A stretch of DNA of 64,000 bases from Halopseudomonas salegens. Lineage in GTDB: Bacteria; Pseudomonadota; Gammaproteobacteria; Pseudomonadales; Pseudomonadaceae. The notes below the pieces were generated by a model. It saw only the letters and a list, made by a program, of their open reading frames with translations, was not told the origin of the DNA and made no database searches. The position numbers were made by a program, and so were the translations under genes. This document shows, in pieces, positions 11,001 through 18,951 of the stretch. How positions within the stretch are numbered: the stretch's first letter is position 1; every line of letters begins with the position of its first letter. The stretch spans positions 930,001 through 994,000 of the forward strand of contig NZ_LT629787.1 in assembly GCF_900105655.1 (NCBI RefSeq), in the 5' to 3' direction.

Positions 11001-13067
11001 ATGCTGAAAACGATAATCGGGGTTGAATGCCAGGTTCTTGTCCTGATGCTTTGCCAGACGATAGTCGTTATGCAGAGGCAGCACGGTATATTGTTGCAAC
11101 GCCGGCAGGAGGGCCCGAGCGGTGTCGGACAGGGAGTGTTCGTAAATGGTGGCGAGGGTTTGCAGGGTGAAGCTGTTGCCTATGCAGGCCGCCAGCTGCA
11201 GTACATTCCGGGTTTCTTCGGGAAGTTGACGCAGATTGTCCAGCATGAACTCGACCACATCATTGCTGGCTTTCTCCCAACTGGCCTTGTCCAGTTGCCA
11301 GTACCATTGACCGCTACCCGGGTCTGACCAGATTGCGCCCTGGGCATGCAGCTGGCGCAGTAGCTCGTTGGTGAAGAAAGGGTTGCCCCGGGCCCGATGA
11401 AAAAGCATTTCGCTGAGTGCGCGGCTGCTGTCCGGTTCGCAACGCAACGCATCGGCTACCAGCTGTTCAATCGATTGTTGATCCAGCGGGGTCAGATGGA
11501 TCTGGTGAATCCGTGCGTGGTTATTCAGCTCATCCAGCAGCAACCGCAGCGGGTGGCCGTGACCGACTTCATTGCTGCGGTAGGCGCCTATCAGCAGCAA
11601 GTGGCTTTGCTCCCTGGAGGTCACAATGTGGCGCAACAGGTTGAGTGTCGGCGTGTCACTCCATTGCAGGTCGTCAAGAAACAGGATGACCGGATGGCCT
11701 TTGCTGGCAAAGACCCGCAAAAAAGCGGTCAGCACCAGTTGCAGGCGGTTGCGGCTCTCAGCGGGTGGAAGCGCGTTCACCGGGGGCTGTTCGCCAATGA
11801 TCAGTGCCAGTTCCGGCACCAGGTCAATCATCAGCGCTCCGTTGGGTCCCAGGGCGCTGGTCAGGCGACGACCCCAGTTGGCCAGTTGGTCTGTTGGCTC
11901 CAGCAAAATCTGCTGCACCAGGGCGCGGAAGGTGGCCGCCAGTGCCGAATAGGCTTCGCCTTGCTGGAACTGGTCGAACTTGCTCTGTACCAGAAAACCG
12001 CGTTCTCGGACCTGATGCTGATCGATCTCGTTAACCAGCGCAGATTTGCCGACCCCGGAGTAGCCGTGGACGAGACAGAAGCTGGTTTGTCCGGCAACGG
12101 CCTGTTCAAACAGGTCGAAAAGCGTCTGCAATTCCCGTTCACGGCCGTAGAGTGCCTGAGGAATCAGAAACTTCTGTAAATGATCCTTCTCGCCCAACGG
12201 GAAGGCGGGCAGCCGTTGATCCTTTTCTATGGCAACGGCGCAGCGTGAAAGGTCATGCTCCAGGCCGTGGCTGCTTTGGTATCGCTCTTCGGGTGGCTTT
12301 GCCAGCAGCTTGAGGATGATGCCCGAAACAGCCTCGGGAATGCCCGGCGTCAGTGTGTCGGGCGCGGGTGGCAGCCGACTGATATGGCTGTGTACCCATT
12401 CCAGCGTGTTGTCGGCATTGAAAGGGGGGCGGCCGGTGAGTAGTTCAAAGAGCAGGGCACCAAGGGAATAATAATCCGATCGGTAATCAAGGCTGCGGTT
12501 CATGCGCCCGGTCTGCTCTGGTGAAATATAGGCCAGCTCCGCCTCCGGCTGGCTCGGCAGACGGGTCATCTGGCGTTCCTGCCCCAGCTCTGATGCAATG
12601 CCGAAGCCCGACAGTGCCAGCGCGCCATTGTGGGGAGCATAGAGTATATTTTGCGGCGCCAGAGCTTTATGGACGATGTCATGGGCGTGGATGTCACCCA
12701 GAATTCGAGCAAGCGTCCGGGCAATATCCAGTACCTGCAATACCGGTAGGCGTCCGTTGCTGTTGGCTTGCAGCAAAGTGGCCAGGGAGCCTTCGTAGTG
12801 GTCGCTGACCAGTGCCAGGTTGCCACTGCCATGCGGCACCACTGCATGGACCTTGCGCACGCCCTTGATGCCGTCAAGGCGGCTGGCAATGTTGGCCTCG
12901 TGGTTGAGGATGGCTACCTGTCGACGATCAGGGTACTCGGTGTCCAGGGTTTCTATGCAGACATTCGCCCCATCCGCGATGCGTTGTGCGCGATAGGCTA
13001 CGCGCCCCGCTTTGCGCCACAGGCAAGAGAGGATCATGAATCCGGGCAGCTGTAATTCGCTATGCAT
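8016..13067 (-). CDS. Pseudokinase-ATPase-GAF-GGDEF signalling protein
   Basis: This giant cytoplasmic protein (1683 residues) ends in a diguanylate cyclase that makes c-di-GMP. Order: a protein-kinase-like fold (about 1-270), an AAA/STAND-type ATPase with Walker A GYSGVGKSA (about 335-343) and Walker B VILFLDDLQW, a long helical repeat-like region, a GAF domain (about 1320-1480), a coiled coil, and a GGDEF domain. The cyclase has GGEEF (1595-1599) and an intact inhibitory RxxD (RSTD, 1586-1589). The kinase part lacks three catalytic residues: beta-3 Lys is Glu (VCIE), HRD is HKA, and DFG is GFG. It is therefore probably a pseudokinase that binds or scaffolds. I chose the ATG at 13067 because AGAGG lies seven bases upstream. 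It is last in a four-gene operon. Confidence 0.88.
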   Translation of the reverse strand: MHSELQLPGFMILSCLWRKAGRVAYRAQRIADGANVCIETLDTEYPDRRQVAILNHEANIASRLDGIKGVRKVHAVVPHGSGNLALVSDHYEGSLATLLQANSNGRLPVLQVLDIARTLARILGDIHAHDIVHKALAPQNILYAPHNGALALSGFGIASELGQERQMTRLPSQPEAELAYISPEQTGRMNRSLDYRSDYYSLGALLFELLTGRPPFNADNTLEWVHSHISRLPPAPDTLTPGIPEAVSGIILKLLAKPPEERYQSSHGLEHDLSRCAVAIEKDQRLPAFPLGEKDHLQKFLIPQALYGRERELQTLFDLFEQAVAGQTSFCLVHGYSGVGKSALVNEIDQHQVRERGFLVQSKFDQFQQGEAYSALAATFRALVQQILLEPTDQLANWGRRLTSALGPNGALMIDLVPELALIIGEQPPVNALPPAESRNRLQLVLTAFLRVFASKGHPVILFLDDLQWSDTPTLNLLRHIVTSREQSHLLLIGAYRSNEVGHGHPLRLLLDELNNHARIHQIHLTPLDQQSIEQLVADALRCEPDSSRALSEMLFHRARGNPFFTNELLRQLHAQGAIWSDPGSGQWYWQLDKASWEKASNDVVEFMLDNLRQLPEETRNVLQLAACIGNSFTLQTLATIYEHSLSDTARALLPALQQYTVLPLHNDYRLAKHQDKNLAFNPDYRFQHDRVQQAAYSLIPSEELPRAHLSVGRLMLQHSGGQIADEQLIDIVNHLNQGRTLLGSDAKRQQLAEFNLRAARRAREASAYQQALDYLLVAEEMLPLDAWSRLPALMTTLAAEMQLSLYLTGRIEEADRWLEQMLEHAESPLQRADILAIRTRQNATLGRMEASIHAAIEGLALLGVNFTENPSEQDIALELQRVDEYLAGRAIPDLVNAPIIDDPATLTAMRLLMEIFAAAFLSGSKLFSYLVLKSVNLALHRGNCPESAFAYAAYGMLLCGELDEPALGYEYGKVGLAINERLDDLSLRARVIYVYAMFVHHWSNHWSSLTPWFRKGIEAGYQSGDLLYLAYSAQDCVIWDPGMDLETARQQHAENLEIVRECAYQDSLDSGSLFLQMQRNFLGDTQAPSSLSSDDFDAEHCLDAMKKRNFLTGIANHAIYSAEINLLYGNYDQALHFVKKQDQLIKSAMSLPQLVRFYIVANLTLATLYPDMDKAEQQNTRQRLEQDLARMTRWADNCAANFRHLQWLMTAELARLDGDHDAALAYFDDAIDTARLNGFLHDEATAFERAARHLLALGKRRSAEGYLRGAHGIYSRWGAQRKVELLEDEFPVLRAWGQAQFTPPGSHLSTLDIASVMKASREISGEIVLDQLLQKTLAILLENAGGQWGCLIVRAGGVLIVEAAILPEEQPAHPALPEHCMLKDYQGNSIALPMSVISQVFQRGKAVVLHDAMAESPFDRDPYTLHLHPRSVLCVPIARERFEAAVYMENDLTDAVFTDDRVELIQLLAAQAAVAIENARLYTQVQEHSRTLEEKVVERTAKLEELNKELQRLADRDGLTGVANRRSGDAYLKDTWLRLRRQPQPLSVIMLDVDHFKLFNDNYGHQMGDDCLIRIARALQTALQRSTDMVARYGGEEFILILPDTDNSGAIQVAENARQAVEALGIRHEHSTTRDRITVSVGYATMTPDEKSSAEELVYAADAALYKAKQSGRNRIHAANNA

Positions 13068-13092
13068 CAGTTGCCTCTTGTGGATAGGGCGC

Positions 13093-13806
13093 TCAGCAGT
13101 CGAACAGTCGACTGAAGGTCGCGCTGAAGCCTGCTTTGGCATTGTCGAGCAAAGGCTCGCCATGGCCGCAGAGAGCGTGTCTGAAATTCAGTGACTTGAG
13201 CCGAATGAAATCTTCAGCGTCTGGAGTTGCTGCCTGCATCCAGACGGGACCCACGTTGGCGGGCGTAAAGAATCCCATTTGCTCCATTCTCTCCTGCGAA
13301 GCAGGGCAGAAATGTTCATCGGCCTGCAGCCAGTTCTGTAAGGCATCGCAAGCAATCAGTATGCCACCATCCCGGTGCAGGTGGAGTACACCCTCGGGAA
13401 TGCTGGTCGTCTGGAACTGAAACACTGACGCGTCACTGATCGGCAGCTGAGGTTTCTGGCCGAGAACGTGTGTCGTACTGCGCTGCTCTGTCTCCATCCC
13501 GGGCATCACCCAGTAGTCGGCCTGGTATCGATCAAGGTAGAAAGCATCGTCGCGACCATGCAGTGCCCCCAGCCGCACGACATCGGTCACGTTGCCCAGA
13601 CGATCAAGTTCGGCGAGGCCGTTATCATCCAGCCGCACGGTGTTGATCAGGATCAGCCGCTCGCCATCCCGCACAACGGTCATGTTGCGGCTGAATTGCC
13701 AGTCCAGGTCCATGAGGACCGTTTCCATGGCACCGGTGACGAAAAACAGATCCGGCAGGACCTCTTCGATGGCATTGTGGGCCAGCGCAGCAGGAAAAGA
13801 CGACAT
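13093..13806 (-). CDS. Metallo-beta-lactamase-fold-like protein
   Basis: I do not recognise a named family for this 237-residue protein. Parts resemble the MBL fold: a beta-rich N-terminus (ERLILINTVRL), an HGRDD segment near residue 84 where MBL enzymes have HxHxDH, an ILIACDAL stretch like the third metal-site strand, and CGHGEPLLDNAK near the C-terminus. The first metal motif is degenerate, so metal binding and hydrolase activity are uncertain. There is no signal peptide. It starts 9 bp after the cyclotransferase-like gene's stop and ends 25 bp before the GGDEF protein's start, so the three are almost certainly cotranscribed. Confidence 0.6.
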   Translation of the reverse strand: MSSFPAALAHNAIEEVLPDLFFVTGAMETVLMDLDWQFSRNMTVVRDGERLILINTVRLDDNGLAELDRLGNVTDVVRLGALHGRDDAFYLDRYQADYWVMPGMETEQRSTTHVLGQKPQLPISDASVFQFQTTSIPEGVLHLHRDGGILIACDALQNWLQADEHFCPASQERMEQMGFFTPANVGPVWMQAATPDAEDFIRLKSLNFRHALCGHGEPLLDNAKAGFSATFSRLFDC

Positions 13807-13815
13807 GCGAACTCC

Positions 13816-14628
13816 TCAGTCTTTAATATAGTTATAGCAACCAACGTAAAGATACTCTTTGTCGTATTCATTCAGATAGGCATTGAGATAATTTTTCTGC
13901 GCCTGGTTCAGCCGCCCCAGCCGAATATCTTCTATGGTTTCGTCAAGTGTGCTGCTGTCCAGTCGCCTGAGATGGAAAAGTGTCATGTCCCGGCCTCCCA
14001 GAAAGCCTTTGAGGAATGTATGCAGGGGACGCGCAGCGGACATGTCGAACACTGCTCCGTACAGGGCCGTGTACAGGGGTTGCACGGCCAGTGAGTCGCG
14101 GTCGAAGGTCGGGAAGTCGCCGGATGGTGGGGTGAAAGCAGGGTAGTCTTGGGCTGGATGTATCGGTTGGCTGGCCAGTGCCTGCAGGTAGTCTTTATTC
14201 AGTCCGGCCTCGCGGCCTCCCTGCAGAATTATGTTCAGGTAACGTTGACTGGGCAGGCAGCCATTATCGATAAATTGCGGCATGCCCACGTAGGTAATGG
14301 CCGGAACCCTGGGGCGGTTGCCATTGCCATGATCATCGGGTTCAACCGCGACTTCTATACGGTCATAGCCATGGCCGTAAGCTTCCGCCTGATCCAGCAA
14401 GGCAAGCGCAGCATCGGGGCATTCATGGAGCACACCCAGTACCCGATCATTCGGGTCGCCGGTGTTCTCGATATTGCCTACCCCTCCTTCGTGGCGGAAA
14501 AAATGCTGCACATTGAAACGCAGCCGCCAACCGTGCAATACCGCTCTCGTCGATGCCCGGGGCTCGACCCCCTTGGCTCTCAGCGAGAGCATGCTCATGT
14601 TGGAACCAAAGCCAAAATAGTAAAACAT
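13816..14628 (-). CDS. Gamma-glutamylcyclotransferase-like protein
   Basis: The 270-residue protein opens with FYYFGFGSNM, the glycine-rich substrate loop of the GGCT fold. LDQAEAYGHGYDRIEV follows, matching the Glu-containing LDxxEgxxxxY motif of enzymes that release 5-oxoproline from gamma-glutamyl peptides. Residues 1-160 cover this fold. The remaining 110 residues (ALYGAVFDMSAARPL onward) form a separate segment that I cannot assign. The start at 14628 puts the motif at the N-terminus; the open frame upstream overlaps the previous gene. It begins 19 bp after the phosphoesterase stop. The substrate is unknown; glutathione-type compounds are a family-based guess. Confidence 0.78.
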   Translation of the reverse strand: MFYYFGFGSNMSMLSLRAKGVEPRASTRAVLHGWRLRFNVQHFFRHEGGVGNIENTGDPNDRVLGVLHECPDAALALLDQAEAYGHGYDRIEVAVEPDDHGNGNRPRVPAITYVGMPQFIDNGCLPSQRYLNIILQGGREAGLNKDYLQALASQPIHPAQDYPAFTPPSGDFPTFDRDSLAVQPLYTALYGAVFDMSAARPLHTFLKGFLGGRDMTLFHLRRLDSSTLDETIEDIRLGRLNQAQKNYLNAYLNEYDKEYLYVGCYNYIKD

Positions 14629-14647
14629 AGCGTCTGTCTGTATCCGG

Positions 14648-17600
14648 TTAGCCTGCCCCGGGGGACTTGTCCGTTGTGGGGAAATCCTTGTCGTAGGGCA
14701 CGGGAAATTGCGGCGCAATTTTGCGTGGTTCCTGTTCGGTGAACAGGGTCTCGAAGGTGGGAGCAGCCGTGATCCGGTCGCCCAGGCCCCAGGTGTCACA
14801 TGCCACGCCGTACCAGTTCAGCAAGGTTGCAGCAAAGGAGGTTGCATCAAAACTCCGGCCGCTGCCACTGCGCAGGATGGTTTGGGGCTTGATCCAGGGT
14901 GACACGAAGACAGCGGGTACGCGTGGCCCCATGATATCGAATTCGAAGCCATCGGCGAGATCATTTGGCCAGGGTTTGCCGGCATAGGGGGGCGGCTGAT
15001 GATCAAACAGGCCACCGTTCTTGTCGAAGGTGATCACCAGGAGCGTTTTCGACCAGAGTTCTTCATTGCTGCTCAGGGCCTGATATATGTCATTCAGGGC
15101 ACGCTCAGCGGGCACCAGGGAATCGATTCCGTCCGCCGAGGAACCGGGGTGGTAAGACGTACATTCGGCGCCTACCCAGGCAGGTTCCAGATAGCTGAAA
15201 GCCGGCAGCGAATCGTTCTTCACATCGGCATGGAATTGTTCCAGAGGCGCTATCCAGGGCGAGACGGGCAGGTCGCCGTCATGACTTGCATCCAGCGTCG
15301 CTTTGGCCCACGCGGCGTCCACCTCGGGTATCTGGCCTTTGAGGTAAAGCTGATGGGTAAACACCGCGTCTTCCCAGAGAATGCTGTAGTAGATCTTCCA
15401 GTCCTGGTGCCCGTGGCACCAGAGGGTGTTCCAGACAGACTGGCGGTGCGCCGAGTCGGGCCAGTCCTGGTAGGCTGAACCGCCTTCCCAGGTACCGAGA
15501 CGGTTATAGGCTGAGCCACTGACCGAGAAACCGCGATTCACATCGGTGCCGCCGGGAATGGAGCTGAACCAGTCGTCACTCAAGGCAAATTCCTTGGCCA
15601 GGCCATTCAGTACTGGCAGCTGTTGCGGGGAAAAGCTTGAAAGCACTGCTGCGCTGTTCTGGTTCCAGGCAAAACCGTCCATTGTCGGTGGTTTGCGTTC
15701 GGCATAACCCGTGTAGCCGTGGAACATTTGCATCAATACATCACTGTTGTCGTGCCAGGGGTCCTGAGCCGGGCCGCCGAGCACATAATCGTTGCTCAGT
15801 TTGCCCGCCATGTACTGGCTGACATAGGCGTTCTGGCCATCTGGCAGCGGATTGCTCATCGAGGTGTCCAGCCCGCGGAAACCATCGGTGTTGGTCCCGA
15901 TCCAGTTCAGGCCATCCTTCTGCCCCCGCTCGTAAAGCCACCCCAGCACGTTGTCGAAAGAGCGACTTTCCAGCATGTAATAGACCACGTGTTCGATCTT
16001 GTCGCGCATGAATTCGATCGTGCCGGGCGTCTTCTCCCGGGACGTGCAGGCGGGTTGGCGCGGTATGGCGCCAAACAGTGTTGAATGCGCGGTGAAACCC
16101 TCGGGGAGGGCCGTCGTATTGATTGGCTTGCCGCCAAGCGGGTCGGCATTGTTGGCATCGAATGCCCAGATACGGCAACCCGCCGAGGGCGCTTCCGGTT
16201 TCCAGGTCAGAACGCAAGACCCGACCACTGCCATCGCATCACTCTGGTCGATGCCATGCCAGTTACCGCTTTGTACGGTGGGCAGTGCCAGGGGAGGGGA
16301 TGATTGCGGGTCAAAGCTCCATACTCGGTAGTTGGCGTCTTTGCGGTCCAGTATGTAGTTGCCGATGGGGTACAGTTCGCGGTCAGCGGTGATGTCGCGA
16401 AAACCACCGCTGGTGAACTCGCCGGCAGAGAGACAGTCGTCTTCGGCCTGGGGATCGAAGCGCCACAATTGATAACTGCGCCGACCAGCAGCCGGTATCA
16501 GGCTGAGCACATAACCGGGCAGACCGATCAGTTCGATCTGTGCAAAACTGGCGCCAAAGTCGGGACGATAGTCACCAAAGAACTTTTCCTTGCTCCAGGT
16601 GCCGTAGGCCACGGTTTTTTCCGCCAGCGGGTTGCTGCTGTCACGGTCGAACGCCAGTACCCGGTAGTGAATAACGTCGTCGTCGGTGGTGGCTGGTATC
16701 CAGTCGACCAGATAGCCACCCACCTGCATCAGTCGGTGGTCGGCAGCCAGACTGGCGTGCGGGTCCATCTGGACCGGGGAAAAAGCCGGATCTGCTGTGG
16801 GCACGAAGGCGAAGCTGGCGTAGGCCGTCGATGCAGGATTGCGCGCCAGAACAAAAGCGGTTGCGGTGTTTTGTGCCTCGGTGGGGGTGAAGCTGTTGTT
16901 GTCGAGACTGAACGCCTGGTTCTGTTCCTGCATGATGGCCAGCAGGGCGGGAATCTTGTCGGGTTTTACGCTGTTGCTGGCTGCATCCCAGCCCCAGTAA
17001 TGCTCCAGCTCAGTCAGGATCTTGTGCGGGTCATCAGCGGGGTGCTCCGACATGTGAGCCTGCCAGCCGGCAGCGACAAGGTCCTGGCACATCACGTTGA
17101 TCGGTGGTGGATAGTCCCCGTTGGGCTTGCAGGCATCACTCAGGGGCAGGTCGGTATCGTAGAGATACTCGCTGGGGTGATTGGCACACAATACCCAGGT
17201 TGTCGGCGCCAGTTGGCCCGCGCCCCCGGCAATAATGGACAGTTGCACAATATCCAGTGTGCCGGGTACCTGCGGCAGATCAAAGGCCTGCTGGAGCCAT
17301 TCGTGCACGGGCTCTCCATAGGCGACCATGGATTGGGTCAGTCGGTTGCCGGTTGCCTCCAGTGGCCGCAAGAAATTCTGCAGCTGGGCTTTGGCGTACG
17401 GGATAAAGGCCTCGTTGTAGTCGCTGAGTTCGCTGCCGGCGCCGCCCGGGGCGGCAATGGGTGCCACATCCACAATACGTTCAACCGGGGTATTGTTGGC
17501 TCCATTGAAGCCGTTTTGCGCCAGCAGGCACTCCCAGCGGCGATTGGTGGGCGAGTAGAGGTAGTCCTTGTAGGTAAAGGTCTCAAGCGGGGGGAAGTGC

Positions 17601-18103
17601 AAGAGCTGGACTGACTTCACATTCGCCATGGCAAGCCCGAACGGCAGCAGAAACTCCCAACCTTCACGCGCCGAGGCGGGAATGTTCCGGTAGTAGCTGG
17701 CCAGCGCTTCCTGGCCTGCAGCAATGTATTGGGGGATCAGGGTTTCGTAAGGCGACATATCATCACAGGGGCTGGTGATCTTCAGCCGGTATTCACCATT
17801 TCCGTTGCGGTAAGCCTGTGCCCAGGAACCAAAATAGAGGTCTCGTTGCAACGTCTGGCTGAACACGAAGGTGATGGTGTCTTCCAGGTCGGGGCTGTCA
17901 TCGCCAAAGCGGAAAAGTCCTGCAATATCATCGTAGTAGCCAAGCCCGATATCGATGCTGGTACGCTTTGTGTCTGTCTGGTTGATCGGCAAGATTCTCT
18001 CCTTGTAATAGTTGCCCTGCTGGCAAGTCCACGTCTGAGCAAAAGCCGCCAGGATGCTATGTTCCCGGCAGGCGTTGAAAGACAAAAAACCATAGTAGTC
18101 CAA
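14648..18103 (-). CDS. Large AcpA/phospholipase C-type phosphoesterase
   Basis: The C-terminal third (about 700-1130) matches the phosphoesterase family of acid phosphatases and phospholipases C. It shows IEHVVYYMLESRSFDN (metal/nucleophile region), a DWFSSIPGGTDVNR segment, and FDKNGGLFDHQPPP plus GPRVPAVFVSPW near the end. About residues 470-690 hold four related units of 48-66 residues, each with a Y-[RQ]-x-W-x-F-D core, possibly part of a propeller or trefoil. The first 450 residues are unassigned. Members of this family usually carry a signal peptide, and none is seen. The best start is a TTG at 18103 without a clear ribosome-binding site; no ATG occurs before residue 116. It is the first gene of the four-gene operon. 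Confidence 0.8.
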   Translation of the reverse strand: MDYYGFLSFNACREHSILAAFAQTWTCQQGNYYKERILPINQTDTKRTSIDIGLGYYDDIAGLFRFGDDSPDLEDTITFVFSQTLQRDLYFGSWAQAYRNGNGEYRLKITSPCDDMSPYETLIPQYIAAGQEALASYYRNIPASAREGWEFLLPFGLAMANVKSVQLLHFPPLETFTYKDYLYSPTNRRWECLLAQNGFNGANNTPVERIVDVAPIAAPGGAGSELSDYNEAFIPYAKAQLQNFLRPLEATGNRLTQSMVAYGEPVHEWLQQAFDLPQVPGTLDIVQLSIIAGGAGQLAPTTWVLCANHPSEYLYDTDLPLSDACKPNGDYPPPINVMCQDLVAAGWQAHMSEHPADDPHKILTELEHYWGWDAASNSVKPDKIPALLAIMQEQNQAFSLDNNSFTPTEAQNTATAFVLARNPASTAYASFAFVPTADPAFSPVQMDPHASLAADHRLMQVGGYLVDWIPATTDDDVIHYRVLAFDRDSSNPLAEKTVAYGTWSKEKFFGDYRPDFGASFAQIELIGLPGYVLSLIPAAGRRSYQLWRFDPQAEDDCLSAGEFTSGGFRDITADRELYPIGNYILDRKDANYRVWSFDPQSSPPLALPTVQSGNWHGIDQSDAMAVVGSCVLTWKPEAPSAGCRIWAFDANNADPLGGKPINTTALPEGFTAHSTLFGAIPRQPACTSREKTPGTIEFMRDKIEHVVYYMLESRSFDNVLGWLYERGQKDGLNWIGTNTDGFRGLDTSMSNPLPDGQNAYVSQYMAGKLSNDYVLGGPAQDPWHDNSDVLMQMFHGYTGYAERKPPTMDGFAWNQNSAAVLSSFSPQQLPVLNGLAKEFALSDDWFSSIPGGTDVNRGFSVSGSAYNRLGTWEGGSAYQDWPDSAHRQSVWNTLWCHGHQDWKIYYSILWEDAVFTHQLYLKGQIPEVDAAWAKATLDASHDGDLPVSPWIAPLEQFHADVKNDSLPAFSYLEPAWVGAECTSYHPGSSADGIDSLVPAERALNDIYQALSSNEELWSKTLLVITFDKNGGLFDHQPPPYAGKPWPNDLADGFEFDIMGPRVPAVFVSPWIKPQTILRSGSGRSFDATSFAATLLNWYGVACDTWGLGDRITAAPTFETLFTEQEPRKIAPQFPVPYDKDFPTTDKSPGAG

Positions 18104-18162
18104 GTCTTCAGGCTCGGCCTTACAGATCTGCAGAAAATCTGACCGACAATGATCGCTTCTGC

Positions 18163-18185
18163 CAGGCGATCAACGGGATCGCCTG
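18163..18185. promoter_or_regulatory. Perfect 9-bp dyad upstream of the phosphoesterase operon
   Basis: CAGGCGATC and GATCGCCTG flank AACGG in the divergent gap between the phosphoesterase and the cinA-like gene. It lies about 60 bp before the TTG start. There is no U-tract, so an operator is more likely than a terminator. Confidence 0.5.
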
Positions 18186-18263
18186 ATTGATGGGGATGAA
18201 TCTGGCGGTGGAGGCTGGCATAGTCAGGGTTGGTCCGATCCAGGTTTCAAAAGAGGAATGCGC

Positions 18264-18770
18264 ATGTCGCACTATGACCCCCTGATTGACGTTGCTGCGG
18301 CGCGTCTGGGCAATGCCCTGCAGCGTGCTGGCTGGAAGGCCACAACCGCGGAATCCTGCACCGGTGGAGGTATTGCCGAGGCCATTACCCGGATCAGCGG
18401 GAGTTCGGGCTGGTTTGAAACCGGTTTCATTACCTATGCCAATACCAGCAAGGAGCGCTGGCTGGGTGTCAGCGCTGACACCCTGCAGGAGCATGGCGCT
18501 GTCAGCGAACCAGTGGTGCGCGCCATGGCCAGCGGTGTGCGGGAGGCGGCCGGAGCGCAGATAGCGGTGGCGGTAAGCGGGATCGCCGGGCCGGATGGCG
18601 GTAGTACGGACAAGCCGGTCGGCACTGTCTGGTTTGCCTGGGCCGGGCCGGACGGGCAGGTGATCAGTGAATGTCGGCGTCTGCAGGGCGACCGGCGCGC
18701 GGTGCGGGCACAAACGGTTTTGCGAGCGCTGGAGGGATTGCTGGCGCAGACGCGCGAGTGGGGTGTGTAA
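18264..18770 (+). CDS. CinA/PncC-family nicotinamide-nucleotide amidase
   Basis: Stand-alone CinA C-terminal domains (PncC) deamidate nicotinamide mononucleotide to nicotinate mononucleotide in pyridine-nucleotide salvage. The 168-residue product has the family signatures TAESCTGGGIAEAIT near residue 30, GFITYANTSK, VSGIAGPDGGSTDKPVGTVWFAW and a Leu-rich C-terminus. Full CinA has an additional N-terminal domain that is absent here, which is the usual form in gammaproteobacteria. I prefer the ATG at 18264 (AAGAGGA six bases upstream) over 18258, which is too close to that site. Its place before recA is conserved in Pseudomonas. Confidence 0.92.
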   Translation: MSHYDPLIDVAAARLGNALQRAGWKATTAESCTGGGIAEAITRISGSSGWFETGFITYANTSKERWLGVSADTLQEHGAVSEPVVRAMASGVREAAGAQIAVAVSGIAGPDGGSTDKPVGTVWFAWAGPDGQVISECRRLQGDRRAVRAQTVLRALEGLLAQTREWGV

Positions 18771-18895
18771 TGTTTTTTGCTGCTGTATTCGCGACCATCG
18801 CTAGCCCTGAAGCGGCATTGCCAGTACCCGGTTGCACGCCATACCGGGAACAACGAGATCGGGGGTAGGCGCAGCCGATTTTCTGTGGAATAATA

Positions 18896-18911
18896 CTGAC
18901 CATATATACAG
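18896..18911 (+). promoter_or_regulatory. LexA (SOS) box of recA
   Basis: CTGACCATATATACAG is a full CTG-N10-CAG LexA site with the AT-rich centre typical of Pseudomonas. It lies 41 bp before the recA start, next to a TAATAC -10-like sequence, so LexA binding would block the promoter. Confidence 0.93.
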
Positions 18912-18951
18912 TAGTCTTGTCGAAACACGTCAACCCCAAGAGGATGCACAC

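Noticed and set aside
16304..17614. 436-codon open frame opposite the phosphoesterase
   Set aside because: The minus-strand frame has clear phosphoesterase motifs; this one has none and no start signals.
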